A stretch of 64,000 nt of DNA from CAYRWR01 sp964537555 (lineage in GTDB: Bacteria > Spirochaetota > Brevinematia > Brevinematales > CAYRWR01): NCBI GenBank assembly GCA_964537555.1, contig CAZIAD010000013.1, positions 9,427 through 73,426 of the forward strand. Reading direction: 5' to 3'. The notes beneath the pieces were generated by a model that saw only the letters and a list, made by a program, of their open reading frames with translations, did no database searches and had not been told where the DNA came from. This document shows positions 1 to 8,484 of this stretch, in pieces (position 1 is the first letter of the stretch; every line of letters begins with the position of its first letter). The translations under genes were made by a program, and so were the position numbers.

Positions 1-603
1 CCATGACTGTATCCTGATGTGAGATCGGAGCATTTTTTGAGCCAGTTTGTACTGGGTGGCATCATCCAGGATAAAGCCGGCTATGAGACGGGATATCTCC
101 TTAAGGGAGCGAGGGCTGCGTGCTACTATACGCCTGAGGCTGTGCCGGTAAGCCCGGTCCAGCCCTTTCCAGTTATGAATATCCAACAGGGTCTCAAAAT
201 AATAATGACGTTTCTGACTGCTATGTACAGACCCTGTATCCGCAGGATGTCCCAGGCCGCAAAAATAATAGACTAAAGGGTGAATATGGGCATCAGCCTG
301 TATATGTGTTAAAAACCCGCAGGCCAGGGCCATCTCATCGGGGCTGATAGCCTGCCCTTTTTGTAAAAAGAGCTTTTTAAACAGCAAATAGGTGTCTTCT
401 CCATTCTCCCCATGAAGCTGAGAGGACAGTTTTTGCAGTCGGTCCTTATAAGCCTTATTCTGCAGATAATAGGGGCTGTCCGGCAGCACCGCACCCAGCA
501 GATAGAGAGATTTATGCTGGATCAGACTCTGTTTCAGGGGGATGTCAGGCATGTGGTCCAGGACCCGGGATGCAATGGCCCAGTGTGTGATCTCTTTAGG
601 CAT
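1..603 (-). CDS. Zinc-dependent phospholipase C family protein (partial, runs off the left edge)
   Basis: The reading frame stays open from the ATG at 601-603 to the window edge (201 codons), so the C-terminus is missing. The N-terminus begins MPKEITHWAIA, then shows YLLGAVLPDSPYY, an HGEN segment and an H-x-x-x-D-A-H-x-H-P stretch. This spacing of His and Asp is typical of the zinc-dependent phospholipase C / S1-P1-like fold (PF00882), whose bacterial members often have unknown substrates. No signal peptide is visible. The ATG directly follows the TAG of the MFS gene (TAGATG), and the last codons of that gene supply the ribosome binding site AGGAGG, so the two are translationally coupled. 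Family assignment is from motif memory; the enzymatic activity is inference. Confidence 0.65.
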   Translation of the reverse strand, partial: MPKEITHWAIASRVLDHMPDIPLKQSLIQHKSLYLLGAVLPDSPYYLQNKAYKDRLQKLSSQLHGENGEDTYLLFKKLFLQKGQAISPDEMALACGFLTHIQADAHIHPLVYYFCGLGHPADTGSVHSSQKRHYYFETLLDIHNWKGLDRAYRHSLRRIVARSPRSLKEISRLIAGFILDDATQYKLAQKMLRSHIRIQSW

Positions 604-1896
604 CTATGCCTCCTCTTCTACCCTGATCCGGGATAGAAATACCGCTCCTATGATGAAGAACACCAGAAGGCTCAATACCGCCCAACGGGTACGCTCGGGG
701 CTGGTAGCAATGATTCCAATAAGTAATGGCCCCATCACGGCGGAGAGTCGTCCGAAAATGTTGAAGAACCCGAAGAATTCCCCGGAGCGGTCCTGGGGTA
801 TGAGCTTACCGAAGATGGAGCGACTCAGGGCCTGGACTCCTCCCTGACTGGTCCCTACCAGTATGCCCAATGTCCAGAATAATATATTCCGGGTAGACAG
901 ACTGGGCACCGATGGTATAAAAAAGGCAATAAACACAATCACTATATACACAATAATACCGGTGAAAAGCATGGTACGGGCTCCCCACTGCTTTGCCAGC
1001 CTGCCATAGAGAAAGGCAAAAGGAAACGCCACAGCCTGTATAGCCAGGACCATATAGAGCAGCTGATCGGTATCTATGCCCCACTCCATGCCGAAGGCTG
1101 TGGCCATATAGATGATGGTATGGACCCCATCGATATAAAAGAAATAGGCGATCAGAAACAGAAAAGCCAGTCTGTACTTTTTGATCTCCCGGAAAGTGGA
1201 AAAAAGGCGTACAAAGCTGTCTCTGACCGGATGCTCACTGGCCTGAATATAATGCTTTTGTTTTACATTCTTCATCATGGGGATGGAGAATCCCACCCAC
1301 CACAGGGCGGTCAGGGCAAACACGATTCTCATAGCCTGCAGATAGCCCGCCGGGTCTGTACCCAGGCCTATCCATTGGGGGTTCATCATCAGTAGTATAC
1401 TGATCACCGCCGGTATGGTAGATCCAATATATCCCCAGGCATAGCCTGCTGCCGAGACCCGGTCCATACGCTCATGGCTGGTAATGTCAGTGATAAAAGC
1501 ATCATAAAATATATTGGCAGAGCTGTATCCAACCCCTGCCACGGCATATACCGCTATAGCCAGCTGCCATTGGCCCGGCTGTACTCCCATGAACGCCAAA
1601 GTAGCCAGAGAACCCAGGCCCAGTGCGATCACCCATAATACCTTTTTTCTGCCCTGGTAATCCGCAATAGTCCCGAACACGGGGGCCAGCACAGCCAGGA
1701 CAGCCGCCACCAGGGCATTGGCATATCCGATATAGGAAGTGGCCCGCTCTGCGATATCAGGGGGGGCTATTTGTTTTTTAAAGAATATACTGAAAAAGAT
1801 AGTCCCTATGATGAGGACATAGGCTGAATTGGCCCAGTCATACAGGACCCAGCTCCTTTCAGTCTTGTCCATCTTAAATCTTCCGGAATGGGGCAT
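604..1896 (-). CDS. MFS transporter, UMF1 / Atg22-like family
   Basis: A polytopic membrane protein of about 430 residues with some twelve hydrophobic helices. Near the N-terminus it has the sequence SWVLYDWANSAY, which is the signature of the UMF1 branch of the major facilitator superfamily (relatives of yeast Atg22 vacuolar amino acid effluxers). The loop after helix 2-3 has DYQGRKK, matching the MFS A-motif region. The first in-frame ATG (1935) lacks a ribosome binding site. The ATG at 1896 is preceded by AGGA at suitable distance and is preferred; the ATG at 1872 remains possible. It is upstream of and abuts the phospholipase-like gene. The substrate cannot be told from the sequence; amino acid or small metabolite efflux is the family guess. 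Confidence 0.85.
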   Translation of the reverse strand: MPHSGRFKMDKTERSWVLYDWANSAYVLIIGTIFFSIFFKKQIAPPDIAERATSYIGYANALVAAVLAVLAPVFGTIADYQGRKKVLWVIALGLGSLATLAFMGVQPGQWQLAIAVYAVAGVGYSSANIFYDAFITDITSHERMDRVSAAGYAWGYIGSTIPAVISILLMMNPQWIGLGTDPAGYLQAMRIVFALTALWWVGFSIPMMKNVKQKHYIQASEHPVRDSFVRLFSTFREIKKYRLAFLFLIAYFFYIDGVHTIIYMATAFGMEWGIDTDQLLYMVLAIQAVAFPFAFLYGRLAKQWGARTMLFTGIIVYIVIVFIAFFIPSVPSLSTRNILFWTLGILVGTSQGGVQALSRSIFGKLIPQDRSGEFFGFFNIFGRLSAVMGPLLIGIIATSPERTRWAVLSLLVFFIIGAVFLSRIRVEEEA

Positions 1897-2049
1897 AGTG
1901 ATTCCTGTATTTTTATTCCATAATAGAAAAAACACACTCTATTATTTCAGCCATTATAGTGTTTTTTAAATGAAAAGTAAAGTCCCACCGCAGGCTAAAA
2001 TCTAAAGAATAGCAAAATGCAAAAGCTAAGGGAAGGGCACCACCATTTA

Positions 2050-3063
2050 CTAAGCCTTAGTGCTGAGTCCGGAGAGACGGGATGATTCATTGAGCTTTTT
2101 AAAATACATTATAAATTCCGCTCGGGAACTTATCCTGGTCTTGGTATAGATGCTGGATATATGGTTTCTGAGAGTACCATCCGCAATAAACAGGTGTTCC
2201 CGGATACTCTTATTATCCAGACCCTGCAGGATGAGCAGGGCGATCTCCAGCTCTCTGCGCGAATAATCCAGCTGAATAGCTATCTCGGTAGGAATGATTA
2301 GTTCCCGGGGATGAGATGCCTGAAAATAATATTTGGCTATGATAATAATACTGATCAGATGAAAGAAGAAATGATAGACCAGGGGGAAATTTTTTCGGAT
2401 CTCAATACTGATATTGTTATTACTGATCCAGCCCTGGATAAATGACAAAAGGGAGGTATCCCATCCTAAATGTATAAAAAATGAAGTCAGGATGATATAC
2501 TGGACAGGAATATAGATTCCTGCCACAATAAAAATAGCAAGCATGGCTTTACGGGCTGCATAAGAAGGAATATCGGAATACTTACGGATAAAGCGGATGA
2601 GCATATCTGTGTAATTCACCAGATGTAATAGCCCGGTACCGAGGAGCATGAGCCAAAGGATCTTAAACAGAAGATTGATCTCTCTCACAAAGATGCCCAG
2701 AAGCAGCATCACCATTACGGAAGTCAGGAATACCGGAGATAGAGCTGATGAACTGCGTCCTGACTGCCCCACCCCTAAAAAGAACAGATTGCGCAAGGCA
2801 TGTATCATGACAATGATAGTGATGATAGTGATCATTAATCCGATGAGATAAAGATATTCATACCCTGTGACCTCAGGAAAATAGGCTTCTAACAGATATA
2901 AAGCCATTCCCAGGAAAAAAGTATTACTGAATCCTATCAACACCAGATGAAAAAAGAATCTGCTGAGCTCATTGCGGTGTTTTTTATAAAAGAAAAAGGA
3001 AAGCAGGGTATTGGTCACACTAAGCGTGATGGTCAACTGTACAAAAAGATCGATAATGGGCAT
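2050..3063 (-). CDS. Membrane-anchored LuxR-type transcriptional regulator
   Basis: About 337 residues. The first 260 contain roughly seven hydrophobic helices separated by short loops. The last 75 form a LuxR/GerE-type helix-turn-helix: YSRRELEIALLILQG, then NKSIREHLFIADGTLRNHISSIY split over two helices, then TRISSRAEFI. This architecture (integral membrane sensor plus C-terminal LuxR HTH) is known from several bacterial phyla, where the input is usually unknown. A longer start at 3120 exists, but the ATG at 3063 has GAGGAAG at the right distance and begins directly before the first helix. It sits alone between the MFS gene and ruvB. A membrane-bound activator responding to an envelope or lipophilic signal is inference. 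Confidence 0.75.
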   Translation of the reverse strand: MPIIDLFVQLTITLSVTNTLLSFFFYKKHRNELSRFFFHLVLIGFSNTFFLGMALYLLEAYFPEVTGYEYLYLIGLMITIITIIVMIHALRNLFFLGVGQSGRSSSALSPVFLTSVMVMLLLGIFVREINLLFKILWLMLLGTGLLHLVNYTDMLIRFIRKYSDIPSYAARKAMLAIFIVAGIYIPVQYIILTSFFIHLGWDTSLLSFIQGWISNNNISIEIRKNFPLVYHFFFHLISIIIIAKYYFQASHPRELIIPTEIAIQLDYSRRELEIALLILQGLDNKSIREHLFIADGTLRNHISSIYTKTRISSRAEFIMYFKKLNESSRLSGLSTKA

Positions 3064-3226
3064 GAATCTTCCTCTTTCAGATTTGGGTACATCATACAGG
3101 GAAGCAACCGGGCTCGACACCGGGTGAGTGTCAGCTCATCCCAGACTGATGATGTATCAATAATTCAACTATAATATCCATCCTAAAATAATTCCTATTT
3201 AAGGGAATAACAGGTATCACAAAAGC

Positions 3227-3244
3227 ACCGGACAACTGTCCGGT
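3227..3244 (-). terminator. Probable terminator downstream of ruvB
   Basis: ACCGGAC and GTCCGGT form a 7-bp stem with a 4-nt loop, 22 nt after the ruvB stop. On the minus strand the stem is followed by GCTTTTG, a short U tract, so termination may be only moderately efficient. Confidence 0.6.
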
Positions 3245-3265
3245 TTAAAGACGGTCAGGGCCTGC

Positions 3266-4288
3266 TTAAAACAACCCGGGCTGCTGGGATGAGAGGTCAT
3301 TCCACTCTACGCCCAGGTGGCGGTAAGCCAGGGCACTGGCTACCCGGCCCCGGGGCTGTCTCTGCAACAGTCCCTTCTGGATCAGGAAAGGCTCATAGAC
3401 ATCCTCAATAGTCTCAGACTCCTCTGATAAAGCAGCCGCAATGGCAGATATACCTACCGGGCCTCCCTGATAATGATCAATAATGATCCTGAGCAGTCTG
3501 CGGTCCATGATGTCCAGCCCCATCTCATCCACTTCCAGGCGGGATAAGGCGTGGTGGGCAAAGGCTTTGTCAATCGTGGACTGTCCGTCGACCAGGGCAA
3601 AGTCGGCTACCCTTTTGAGCAGGCGGTTGGCGATACGGGGAGTGCCCCGGCTGCGGCGGGCTACTTCACTGCTGCCAGCCGGATCTATACTGATCTTAAG
3701 GATATGGGAGCTGCGCTTTATGATCAGGTCCAGGTCAGCCGGCTCGTAGAAATCCAGCCTCTCGATGATGCCGAAGCGGCTGCGCAAGGGTGCCGATACC
3801 GCCCCTACCCGGGTAGTAGCCCCGATAAGCGTAAAATGGGGCAGCGTAATGGACAAGGTACGGGCTCCGGTGCCCTCTCCGATGATGATATCGACTTTGA
3901 AGTCCTCCATAGCTGAATAGAGGGTCTCTTCCAGGACCCGTTTCATACGGTGGATCTCATCTATAAACAGTACATCTCCCTCTTCCAGGGAAGTGATGAG
4001 GGCCATGAGGTCTCCCTGTTTTTCCAGGGCGGGAGCAGCGATCACCTTTATACTCTGCCCCAGCTCGGATGCCATGATATGGGCCAGGGTGGTCTTACCC
4101 AGTCCCGGAGGGCCGTACAGCAGGGCATGATCCATGACCTGTCCACGCAATTTTGCGGCCTCCACAAAGACCCGGATATTGTCTTTTACTTTTTTCTGTC
4201 CGATATAGTCATCAAAGCGGGAAGGACGTAAGGTCTCGTCGGCATCTCCCTGCTGGGCTTGGGGTGCGGTGATCTTTTCTTCTATCAT
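3266..4288 (-). CDS. ruvB: Holliday junction branch migration DNA helicase RuvB
   Basis: The AAA+ motor of the RuvAB complex, which drives Holliday junction branch migration in the cytoplasm. In the 340-residue form the Walker A motif GPPGLGKTT is at about 59-67 and the Walker B DEIH at about 110-113. Sensor 1 is TLIGATTR and the arginine finger region is PLRSRFG. The C-terminal winged helix ends with QRQPRGRVA and the usual YRHLG. Length and motif order are normal. An upstream GTG (4312) gives 8 extra residues, but the ATG at 4288 has AGGA just before it and gives the usual short N-terminus. ruvA and ruvC are not adjacent, as in many spirochaetes and other phyla with dispersed ruv genes. Confidence 0.98.
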   Translation of the reverse strand: MIEEKITAPQAQQGDADETLRPSRFDDYIGQKKVKDNIRVFVEAAKLRGQVMDHALLYGPPGLGKTTLAHIMASELGQSIKVIAAPALEKQGDLMALITSLEEGDVLFIDEIHRMKRVLEETLYSAMEDFKVDIIIGEGTGARTLSITLPHFTLIGATTRVGAVSAPLRSRFGIIERLDFYEPADLDLIIKRSSHILKISIDPAGSSEVARRSRGTPRIANRLLKRVADFALVDGQSTIDKAFAHHALSRLEVDEMGLDIMDRRLLRIIIDHYQGGPVGISAIAAALSEESETIEDVYEPFLIQKGLLQRQPRGRVASALAYRHLGVEWNDLSSQQPGLF

Positions 4289-4713
4289 AAAATCCTGCCG
4301 AAAAAGTTTCACTATATTATCAGGGAAAACAGCTAAAATTGCAATAGTGCAGGCTATTGTGGTCGGACTGAGTCCTGAGTAGAGAAATCAGTTCCCTGCA
4401 TGAGGTAGCAAAAAGGGGTGAGACTGTCCCCGGGCCCCTCCCGGTGTACAGGCCGGCTCCCCCGGGAAAAAAATTCACAGGGTGCGGCATCAGATCCGGA
4501 ATTCCCCGGCGGCACCACCAGGATGGGACTAGAGTCCGGGATCAGAGTCCCTGTCACACCCTGCCTGTGAGTGCAGGCTGTCCCGCCCTGCTGTCCGCAC
4601 CCCTGCCCCTTTCATTAGTGTACTACTCCGGCCCCGAGGCCGGCCCGGGATGGCCCTGTAGAGCAAAAAAAAAGCCCCCCTGCATAGAGGAGGGCCTGGT
4701 CTTTTAGGATAGC
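4289..4713. other. GC-rich non-coding segment between ruvB and the OmpA-like gene
   Basis: About 425 bp without a convincing gene, although most intergenic DNA in this window is A/T-rich. It holds several self-complementary pieces: CCGGCC-CCGA-GGCCGG at 4628-4643, repeated CCCGGG blocks near 4429 and 4459, and GGTGC/GCACC arms around 4481-4516. Its end carries the terminator of the OmpA-like gene. Frames in it lack ribosome binding sites and resemble no family. It could encode a structured RNA, but I could not match it to RNase P RNA, tmRNA, 6S or SRP RNA. Confidence 0.5.
4665..4695 (-). terminator. Rho-independent terminator of the OmpA-like gene
   Basis: On the minus strand GCCCTCCT and AGGGGGGC form an 8-bp stem (one G-U pair) with a 6-nt loop, followed by nine T. 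It lies 18 bp past the stop codon at 4714. Confidence 0.85.
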
Positions 4714-5217
4714 TTATTCAATATCAAAACTGACACGGCAGTTCTTTTTATCTTCAGGAGAAAGTCCGGCTGCAGGCTGAGAAGAGCCTACCCCTACTAC
4801 CTTAAACTTATCAGGATTGAGTTTAGAGTTCTTTTTCAGATAGCGGAATACGGCCTGAGCTCTTTCTTCAGAAAGCATGATATTTCCGCCATATTGTCCG
4901 ACCTCTTCTTCCGGGCCTACGGCATTGGCATGACCCTTGATCACCACTTTTTTTCCGGCAGGCAGGGCATTGACTACTTTAGCCAGGGCGGGGATAAATA
5001 CTTTTTTCATGAAAGTATCGATATCATATCCGCCTACGGAATACTGAGGGTCGCTCAGAGAGAGCTTTGAGGAACGGAACGCAAAGGGAATATCTTTGGC
5101 CACCTTTTTAAAGCCGGCTACGCCGACATCACCTACTGCGCTGGTATCTACATTGATCTGCGCGAAAGAAATACAGGCAAAAGCCAGCACCATCAGGACA
5201 CTGAAAAAACTTTTCAT
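4714..5217 (-). CDS. OmpA/MotB-type peptidoglycan-associated domain protein
   Basis: A 167-residue exported protein. Residues 1-20 form a signal peptide (MKSFFSVLMVLAFACISFAQ). The C-terminal half is an OmpA-like fold: VVIKGHANAVG corresponds to the conserved peptidoglycan-binding strand, followed by LSEERAQAVFRYLKK and FKVVGVGSSQPA. The usual D and R that hold diaminopimelate are recognisable as N/E in this copy (GHANAVG, LSEERA), so the Arg is kept. There is no lipobox, so it is likely periplasmic and soluble. The ATG at 5217 is preceded by GGAGGTAATT, better than the ATG four codons upstream. It is monocistronic, with its own terminator, and divergent from the chemotaxis receptor gene. It probably tethers or scaffolds the envelope. 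Confidence 0.8.
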   Translation of the reverse strand: MKSFFSVLMVLAFACISFAQINVDTSAVGDVGVAGFKKVAKDIPFAFRSSKLSLSDPQYSVGGYDIDTFMKKVFIPALAKVVNALPAGKKVVIKGHANAVGPEEEVGQYGGNIMLSEERAQAVFRYLKKNSKLNPDKFKVVGVGSSQPAAGLSPEDKKNCRVSFDIE

Positions 5218-5282
5218 AATTACCTCCAATACAATGTTAGATGAATATAACTATTTATTTTTGTATTGTCAAATTTTCCGCT

Positions 5283-5309
5283 TGAAAAGCATAAAATTCT
5301 TGCCGATAA
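5283..5309 (+). promoter_or_regulatory. Sigma-28 (FliA)-like promoter of the chemotaxis receptor
   Basis: GCCGATAA at 5302-5309 is an exact match to the flagellar sigma-28 -10 element. TGAA lies 15 nt upstream, one mismatch from the TAAA -35 core. The receptor ATG follows 46 nt later. Chemotaxis receptors are classical sigma-28 targets. Confidence 0.7.
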
Positions 5310-5355
5310 AAGACTTATAGTCTATCATATACTATGCGAAAATCTGGAGGTTTTC

Positions 5356-7584
5356 ATGTCCTTAAAACTAAAAATAAGCAAACAGCTGTTTATATCCTAT
5401 CTTTTGACATCCCTGGTAGCCCTCATCACTCTGGGCGGGATGGGTATCTTTCAACTCAGCCGGATCACTAAAGAAAACCGAAAAGAATCTGTACTCCAGA
5501 CCCTCCAGACTGCTGAAAACCTCTTAAAATCAGAAGCAGAGGCGGAGATCTCACAGGAGGGAATAGCCCTCATGGAAAAGATCTATTCCACCTATCAGTC
5601 AGCCCAGCAGGGCCGCCTCTCCACCTCCAGTGCCCAATACCAGGCTCAGAATGCATTATTGTATAACAAAGCTTTTAAAAACAGCTCTCTCATGATACTG
5701 GATAATAGCGGAAAGGTGGAGGCGGCCAACAACCAGGCCCGGCAGATCGGAGCTATAGATAGCCTGGCAGATGTCATCCAGAAAAAATCCTCTTCCGCGC
5801 GTTCTGAGATATTTAAGGCCCAAATATCCATGGATGGAAATACCAAAGAGACCACCGTCCTGAGCCGTTACCTGCCCGGATGGAAATGGTATATGGTCAT
5901 CATCATTCCTGATGATAAAACAGGAGATTTCCTCGATCCTGAAGAATCAAAAAATATCTTGAAAAATATCAGAGTCAACCAGTCCGGCTATATTGAAGTA
6001 CTGGACCTGAAAGGTAATATCCTGTTCCATCCTGCAGATGAAGTACAGAAGCAGACACTCCATCAAAAATACATTGAAGATGTCCTGAAGGCGGATGTCA
6101 CCAGTGTCACCCTGAACCTGAAGGATGATACCAATGACTATCAACTCATCCTGGAAAAAGGCCTGGACAAAAAAGTACATGGCCCCGATGAGATAAAGAC
6201 TATTGAGTATCATTATCTTCCCCGCTATGGTGTGGTATTGGCCGTACATCAGTACAAAAAAGACATGATGCTGAACTTTAACAAGATCAGGAGAAATATG
6301 GTCATACTTATAGTGCTGCTATTATTCCTGGTATTTTCAGTCAGCCTGTACTTCTCCCGGCTCCTGGGACGTAATCTGGACAGTATAGATATGCGCCTGG
6401 GCCAGATGGCCTCTCAAAACGAAAAGTCCGACCTCACTAAACGTATCACCGTGCATGCCAATAATGAGCTGGACAGTATAGCTATTAAATTTAACTCTCT
6501 CATGAGGTCTTTTAATGCGGATATGCTCAAAGTCAGAAACGCCGCCGTCAATCTCAGTGAGACTTCCCATGTCCTGTCTGACTCTGTGATCAACAATATG
6601 AAATCCAGTATGGAAGTGATAACGGCCAGCATACAGTCCATACAGGAAAATACCCTGAATCAGACCAGCGGTGTAGAAGAAGTCAATGCCACCCTGGAAG
6701 AGATGAGCCGCAGTATTGACTCCATGAGTGAGAATATGTCCCGCCAGTCAGCCGCAGTGGAAGAGTCTGCATCTGCCATAGAAGAGATGAGCCGCAATAT
6801 AGATAATGCTTCTGCGACTGCGGAAAAGACCACCAATATCTCTAAAAACCTGAACCAGGTCGCTACCGAGGGGGGAGAGGCCGTAAAGAACTCTATGGCT
6901 TCCATCAAAGACGTGTCTGACTATTCCCAGCAGATCCTCAAGATGCTGAAGCTTATTACTGATATATCCAAGCAGACCAACCTCCTGGCTATGAATGCAT
7001 CCATTGAAGCGGCCCACGCCGGTGAAGCCGGTAAAGGTTTCGCTATCGTGGCTGATGAGATCCGCCGGCTGGCTGAAAACACCTCCAAGAACGCCAAGGA
7101 TATCGGCGATGTCGTAAATGCCATTGTAGAAAAGATCGAAGAATCTGTGAATCTGGCTGAAAAAGCCGGAATGGGACTGGATATGATCCTGGCCTACTCT
7201 AATCAGAACGTAAATATCATGCAGCAGCTGAACTCCGCCCTGGAAGAGCAAAACCACTCTGCCAAAGAGATCCTCAAATCTACCCAGGATATGGTAAGTG
7301 TCACAGAAGAAGTGCAGCTGGCCATGACTGAACAAAAGACAGGTACTCATGAGTTCAGTGAGATCATGCGTAACCTCAGAGATATCTCTGTGGAGACTAA
7401 AGACAGTATTCAGAGCCATATAGAAAAACTGAACCAGATGATACTGGAAGTCGAAGAAGTCAACAAGATATCAGACAAAAACAGCAGTCTCTCCGGAGAA
7501 CTTATGCAGCTCATCGATCATTTTGTACTGGATGATAGCGGGGATGCAGAGCAGGACAGCACCTCTCTAAAGCTGGTGGAATGA
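5356..7584 (+). CDS. Methyl-accepting chemotaxis protein
   Basis: A 742-residue chemoreceptor. A transmembrane helix at about 10-32 is followed by a periplasmic region of about 280 residues with the look of a Cache sensor (ESVLQTLQTAENLLKSEAE, WKWYMVIIIPDD, GYIEVLDLKGNILFHP). The second helix is at about 315-337, then HAMP to about 395 and a long coiled-coil signalling domain. The hairpin tip, about 543-571, has the canonical MNASIEAAHAGEAGKGFAIV. No CheB/CheR-binding pentapeptide is visible at the C-terminus. An upstream in-frame ATG (5266) would add 30 unneeded residues; the ATG at 5356 has CTGGAGG before it. The gene stop abuts the stop of the convergent ParA-like gene. The ligand is unknown; small organic molecules are common for Cache domains. 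Confidence 0.95.
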   Translation: MSLKLKISKQLFISYLLTSLVALITLGGMGIFQLSRITKENRKESVLQTLQTAENLLKSEAEAEISQEGIALMEKIYSTYQSAQQGRLSTSSAQYQAQNALLYNKAFKNSSLMILDNSGKVEAANNQARQIGAIDSLADVIQKKSSSARSEIFKAQISMDGNTKETTVLSRYLPGWKWYMVIIIPDDKTGDFLDPEESKNILKNIRVNQSGYIEVLDLKGNILFHPADEVQKQTLHQKYIEDVLKADVTSVTLNLKDDTNDYQLILEKGLDKKVHGPDEIKTIEYHYLPRYGVVLAVHQYKKDMMLNFNKIRRNMVILIVLLLFLVFSVSLYFSRLLGRNLDSIDMRLGQMASQNEKSDLTKRITVHANNELDSIAIKFNSLMRSFNADMLKVRNAAVNLSETSHVLSDSVINNMKSSMEVITASIQSIQENTLNQTSGVEEVNATLEEMSRSIDSMSENMSRQSAAVEESASAIEEMSRNIDNASATAEKTTNISKNLNQVATEGGEAVKNSMASIKDVSDYSQQILKMLKLITDISKQTNLLAMNASIEAAHAGEAGKGFAIVADEIRRLAENTSKNAKDIGDVVNAIVEKIEESVNLAEKAGMGLDMILAYSNQNVNIMQQLNSALEEQNHSAKEILKSTQDMVSVTEEVQLAMTEQKTGTHEFSEIMRNLRDISVETKDSIQSHIEKLNQMILEVEEVNKISDKNSSLSGELMQLIDHFVLDDSGDAEQDSTSLKLVE

Positions 7585-8331
7585 TCAGAACCTGATGATA
7601 TCCCGGAGCTCATTCCATAAGGCAGTATAGACCTGGCCTGTACGGGACCGGGGAGAATAGTCTGGCAGGGGTGCCATTCTCTGGCCCATCTTTTCGATAT
7701 CCGAGGCATAGGGTACAGCTGTGATCAAGGTCTTTATCCCCTTTTCCACTCCATTTTCCAGGATAGTCTTATGCATGTTTTTTCTGCGGTCCGCCATGGA
7801 GAAAAAGGGCAGTATCTGACCGTCCCTGATGCCATAATCCTGGAGATGAGTATAGAGCAGGTCAAAAGTACGTAGTGACAATACTGTGGGAATGAGGGGC
7901 ACTAGCAAATAGTCCACCGCCTTGAACAGGTTTTCACTAAGCAGGGAAAGGTGCGGGTGGGAATCCACAAATAGTAGGTCATAGGATCTGGCCAGCTCTT
8001 CAAACAGCATTTTTAATCTTTTTGTGGATTTCTTCATATCATCCAGCACCAGGTCTATATTTCTTTCTGAGATATCTGCAGGAATAATATCCAGTGTCTC
8101 ATACTGGGTGGCCCTGATATATTTTTCAATCCTGTCTCCGGAGCTGAGCAGTTTCTTTACCCCGCCCTTTAAGTGTGCCTGCACCTGAAAGTAAAACGAG
8201 GCTGAACCCTGAGGGTCCATATCCCAGATCAGGACCTTGTGGCCCGCCTGGCTGGCCAGGTAGGCCAGATTTACTGCAGTAGTGGTCTTTCCCACTCCTC
8301 CTTTCAGATTATATAAGGCTATAGATCGCAT
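7585..8331 (-). CDS. ParA/Soj-family ATPase
   Basis: A 248-residue P-loop ATPase of the ParA/MinD class. The deviant Walker A is YNLKGGVGKTTTAVNLA close to the N-terminus. Walker A' is IWDMDPQGSAS and Walker B LLFVDSHPHLSLLSENLF. The catalytic switch region VPLIPTVLSLRTFDLL is also recognisable, so all sequence elements for ATP-dependent dimerisation are present. There is no N-terminal HTH and no parB neighbour, and no parS-like site was seen, so a role in chromosome segregation is not shown. Orphan ParA proteins also position chemoreceptor clusters, flagella or other cargo, and a chemotaxis receptor gene is next door, convergent. The start at 8331 has GGAGGTAAG immediately upstream; longer frames to 8676 overlap the divergent gene and are rejected. 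Confidence 0.88.
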   Translation of the reverse strand: MRSIALYNLKGGVGKTTTAVNLAYLASQAGHKVLIWDMDPQGSASFYFQVQAHLKGGVKKLLSSGDRIEKYIRATQYETLDIIPADISERNIDLVLDDMKKSTKRLKMLFEELARSYDLLFVDSHPHLSLLSENLFKAVDYLLVPLIPTVLSLRTFDLLYTHLQDYGIRDGQILPFFSMADRRKNMHKTILENGVEKGIKTLITAVPYASDIEKMGQRMAPLPDYSPRSRTGQVYTALWNELRDIIRF

Positions 8332-8484
8332 CTTACCTCCCTTTAAGTGATTGTACACATTCAGGCCGTCCCTGTCAAGCCAGGCATCCCTGAGATGGCT
8401 AAATAGTGTATATTCTGCTAAAAAATACCGGAATAATAGTAATAATACCAGAAATACAGTATAATAAAAGAAAAAAGGAATACA

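Noticed and set aside
4490..4501. TCAGATCCGGAA resembles the SRP RNA loop TCAGGTCCGGAA
   Set aside because: The next bases do not give GGAAGCAG and the helix 8 stem cannot form, so it is not SRP RNA.
4354..4707. Short open frames in the GC-rich spacer on both strands
   Set aside because: No ribosome binding sites and Pro/Gly/Arg-rich translations typical of GC-rich non-coding DNA.
6748..7419. 223-codon open frame opposite the chemoreceptor
   Set aside because: Antisense shadow of the signalling domain, with a composition dictated by the opposite codons.
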